Shown piece after piece: positions 5,808-6,792 of a stretch of DNA of 6,792 nucleotides. Both the position numbers and the translations under genes were made by a program. Location of the stretch: the NCBI GenBank assembly GCA_009695395.1, contig SIBB01000200.1, positions 1 to 6,792 on the forward strand, given 5' to 3'. Origin of the DNA: Pedosphaera sp. (GTDB lineage Bacteria > Verrucomicrobiota > Verrucomicrobiia > Limisphaerales > SXTU01). The notes beneath the pieces are model-generated. The model made no database searches, was not told the origin of the DNA, and saw only the letters and a program-made list of their open reading frames with translations. Positions within the stretch are counted from its first letter, which is position 1. Each line of letters opens with the position of its first letter.

Positions 5808-5888
5808 ATGAACTGCCGACTTCATCTCGCGTTGGGCGTGGCGGTGCTTTGCCTCGGAGTGGCGTGCGGAACCACGCAGACAGAGTGA
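5808..5888 (+). CDS. Possible 26-residue exported or membrane peptide, or the remnant of a lipoprotein gene
   Basis: ATG 5808 to TGA 5886-5888 encodes 26 residues. The layout is a short polar start with Arg4 and His6, a hydrophobic core LALGVAVLCLGVA (7-19), then Cys20 and a polar tail GTTQTE. This is the look of a signal peptide with a lipoprotein-type Cys, although the residue at -3 is Gly, so the lipobox is imperfect. It begins 31 bases after the EVE stop and could be co-transcribed. Either it is a real micro-lipoprotein, or the 5' remnant of a longer lipoprotein gene lost by deletion between here and the convergent gene ending at 5910. Chance is also possible. Confidence 0.35.
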   Translation: MNCRLHLALGVAVLCLGVACGTTQTE

Positions 5889-5909
5889 ACCCCACCGGCG
5901 GCCTCCCGT

Positions 5910-6380
5910 TCAGGCCTTGTATTCCACGAGCACGCCGTATTCCGTGACCGGGGTGGTGGTCTCCTTGCCCTCGGCATCCATCGACTTGAGCTGCTGCGTG
6001 TATTGGATGCCGGTGAGACCGACGATGTCGTCCTCGGGATGCTGGGCGAGGAAGCTGGACACAGCCTCGTCGAAGCTGTCCTTCCCATCCTTCACGTGCT
6101 CATGGTGGCGGAAGGATTTCACGCGCAGCTTCTTGACGGTCTTGGCCGCAACATTCAGCGATTGGGAGGCGTTCTTGATGATCTTCGCCTCAGGGAAGCT
6201 GCCTTTCGGGATCGATGGAATGCCATCCTCCTCGACCTCCTCCGCCGCGTTGCTGCCGCTGGGCATGGGGATGATAAGGACTTCCTTACAGCCGGGGCAC
6301 CCGATCTCCTGGCCGATGCCAGACTCGTCAATGCTCAGTTCGAGGTTACAGAAGGGGCATTTGAAGGAGAATTCAGCCAT
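5910..6380 (-). CDS. Zinc-ribbon protein with Cse60-like C-terminal domain
   Basis: The 156-residue protein has three parts. The N-terminal zinc ribbon has C8-P-F-C11 and C28-P-G-C31 with 16 residues between pairs. A Ser/Glu-rich linker follows (41-60). A basic segment AKTVKKLRVKSFRHHEH (79-95) leads into DSFDEAVSSFLAQHPEDDIVG (101-121) and a final strand EYGVLVEYKA (147-156). The pattern KVKxFxxxHE...FxxxVxxFL...I..IxY...YxxLVxY reminds me of Bacillus Cse60, a small sporulation protein; this is from memory and not verified. The family's function is unknown. The ribbon could bind nucleic acid or protein. The start at 6380 places the ribbon at the N-terminus exactly as in the divergent paralogue. 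The open frame upstream (to 6572) runs through the intergenic region and lacks similarity. No Shine-Dalgarno is seen. Confidence 0.8.
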   Translation of the reverse strand: MAEFSFKCPFCNLELSIDESGIGQEIGCPGCKEVLIIPMPSGSNAAEEVEEDGIPSIPKGSFPEAKIIKNASQSLNVAAKTVKKLRVKSFRHHEHVKDGKDSFDEAVSSFLAQHPEDDIVGLTGIQYTQQLKSMDAEGKETTTPVTEYGVLVEYKA

Positions 6381-6562
6381 AGCGCGCGTAGGTTTCTGTG
6401 TTGCCCGTGACATTAAGCGCGAGCACGCGGCCAATCTAGCCAAAAGTGCTACGGGGTCTATTACGCAAGCCCCACTTGCGCCGCAAATCTCCGAACCTTT
6501 TCTCTGGCCGCGCCGAGATTTCCCGCCTACGGTTCCGATAAATCGCACCCCCAGCCCAGCCC
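6381..6562. other. Divergent intergenic region between two zinc-ribbon genes
   Basis: The 182-base region holds the upstream sequences of both ribbon genes. It contains an inverted repeat (6464-6480) and an AT-rich CGATAAAT at 6536-6543, a possible -10 for the plus-strand gene about 20 bases before its ATG. No clear -35 or Shine-Dalgarno is seen for either gene. Confidence 0.5.
6464..6480. repeat. Perfect inverted repeat between the zinc-ribbon genes
   Basis: CGCAAG (6464-6469) and CTTGCG (6475-6480) are exact reverse complements around CCCCA. An alternative pairing exists: AAGT (6444-6447) with ACTT (6474-6477) and GGGG (6453-6456) with CCCC (6470-6473); the two cannot form together. No T-run follows, so a terminator is unlikely. 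It may be an operator shared by the divergent genes. Confidence 0.35.
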
Positions 6563-6792
6563 ATGGACACATCTTTCAACTGCCCCAAGTGCAACATCCA
6601 CATCACAGCCGACGAGTGCGTCATGGGCGAAGAGGTTGACTGCCCAAAGTGCAACGAAAAATTCCGCGTCCCGCTGCCTCAGAAACCCAATACCATCCCC
6701 GTCGTGCCGCCCGCGCCTGTTCCCGCCGCCACGGCCCCGGGCCCCGCCAAGCCCGAGGCCCCGAAGCCCGCCGCGCCAGAACACAAGCCGTT
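6563..6792 (+). CDS. Zinc-ribbon protein with Pro/Ala-rich linker (5' part, cut by window edge)
   Basis: The 76 codons present start with MDTSFNCPKCN and form a zinc ribbon with C7-P-K-C10 and C27-P-K-C30, 16 residues between pairs, exactly as in the divergent gene. Shared positions include F5, N11, D17-E18, G22, E24, E32, P37 and P39; I count about 17 identities in 39 aligned residues. From about residue 40 the sequence becomes a Pro/Ala/Lys-rich low-complexity linker (PVVPPAPVPAATAPGP and onward), with no stop before the window ends. A further domain probably follows, so the function cannot be given. Such CPxC ribbons at the N-terminus before a flexible linker are common in Planctomycetota and Verrucomicrobiota. 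The ATG at 6563 is chosen because the ribbon begins there; no Shine-Dalgarno is present. Confidence 0.8.
   Translation, partial: MDTSFNCPKCNIHITADECVMGEEVDCPKCNEKFRVPLPQKPNTIPVVPPAPVPAATAPGPAKPEAPKPAAPEHKP

Noticed and set aside
5900..5916. GGCCT-7-AGGCC hairpin at the end of the zinc-ribbon gene, as a terminator
   Set aside because: Five-pair stem that includes the stop codon and is not followed by T residues on either strand.
6381..6572. Upstream extension of the minus-strand zinc-ribbon gene to 6572
   Set aside because: The extension overlaps the divergent gene's start, has no ribbon-like sequence, and the paralogue begins directly at the ribbon.

Overview
The window looks like a piece of a GC-rich chromosome from the Planctomycetota-Verrucomicrobiota group, with Verrucomicrobiota slightly favoured. 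Reasons: a Tat-exported TIM-barrel sugar isomerase-like protein, an exported Cys-type sulfatase, a sialate O-acetylesterase-type protein, a split iron-sulfur fumarase, and short CPxC...CPxC zinc-ribbon proteins with Pro/Ala-rich tails. This placement is inferred from gene families, not from a marker gene. I see no mobile element, CRISPR array, tRNA or rRNA, and no gene-free stretch above about 180 bases.

Layout. (1) 1-345: the 5' end of a secreted esterase gene on the minus strand, then a 108-base divergent promoter region. (2) 346-1864, plus strand: a DJ-1/PfpI-family gene overlapping by 14 bases a Tat-exported sugar isomerase/epimerase-like gene. (3) 1868-5263, minus strand, in transcription order: a small staphylococcal-nuclease-like gene, an arylsulfatase-type gene, then the alpha and beta subunits of a class I (Fe-S) fumarase/tartrate dehydratase. 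(4) 5363-5776, plus strand: an EVE-domain gene, followed by a possible 26-residue exported peptide. (5) 5910-6792: two divergent genes whose N-terminal zinc ribbons are clearly related to each other. The second runs off the window.

Function. The esterase, sulfatase and exported TIM-barrel protein fit a scavenger of sulfated or acetylated polysaccharides, a common lifestyle in this group. The fumarase subunits are central carbon metabolism. The EVE, nuclease-like and zinc-ribbon genes have no evident pathway link to these.

The most interesting signals are regulatory and architectural. None of the main genes has a convincing Shine-Dalgarno site. At least three starts (237 minus, 346 plus, 3329 minus) carry a sigma70-type -35, a 17-base spacer and a -10 hexamer ending only 6-8 bases before the ATG, which predicts leaderless mRNAs. 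Two weaker examples sit at 5263 minus and 5363 plus. The divergent zinc-ribbon pair, one member with a C-terminal domain resembling the sporulation protein Cse60, is the best candidate for something little described. I do not see an obvious new multi-gene system.
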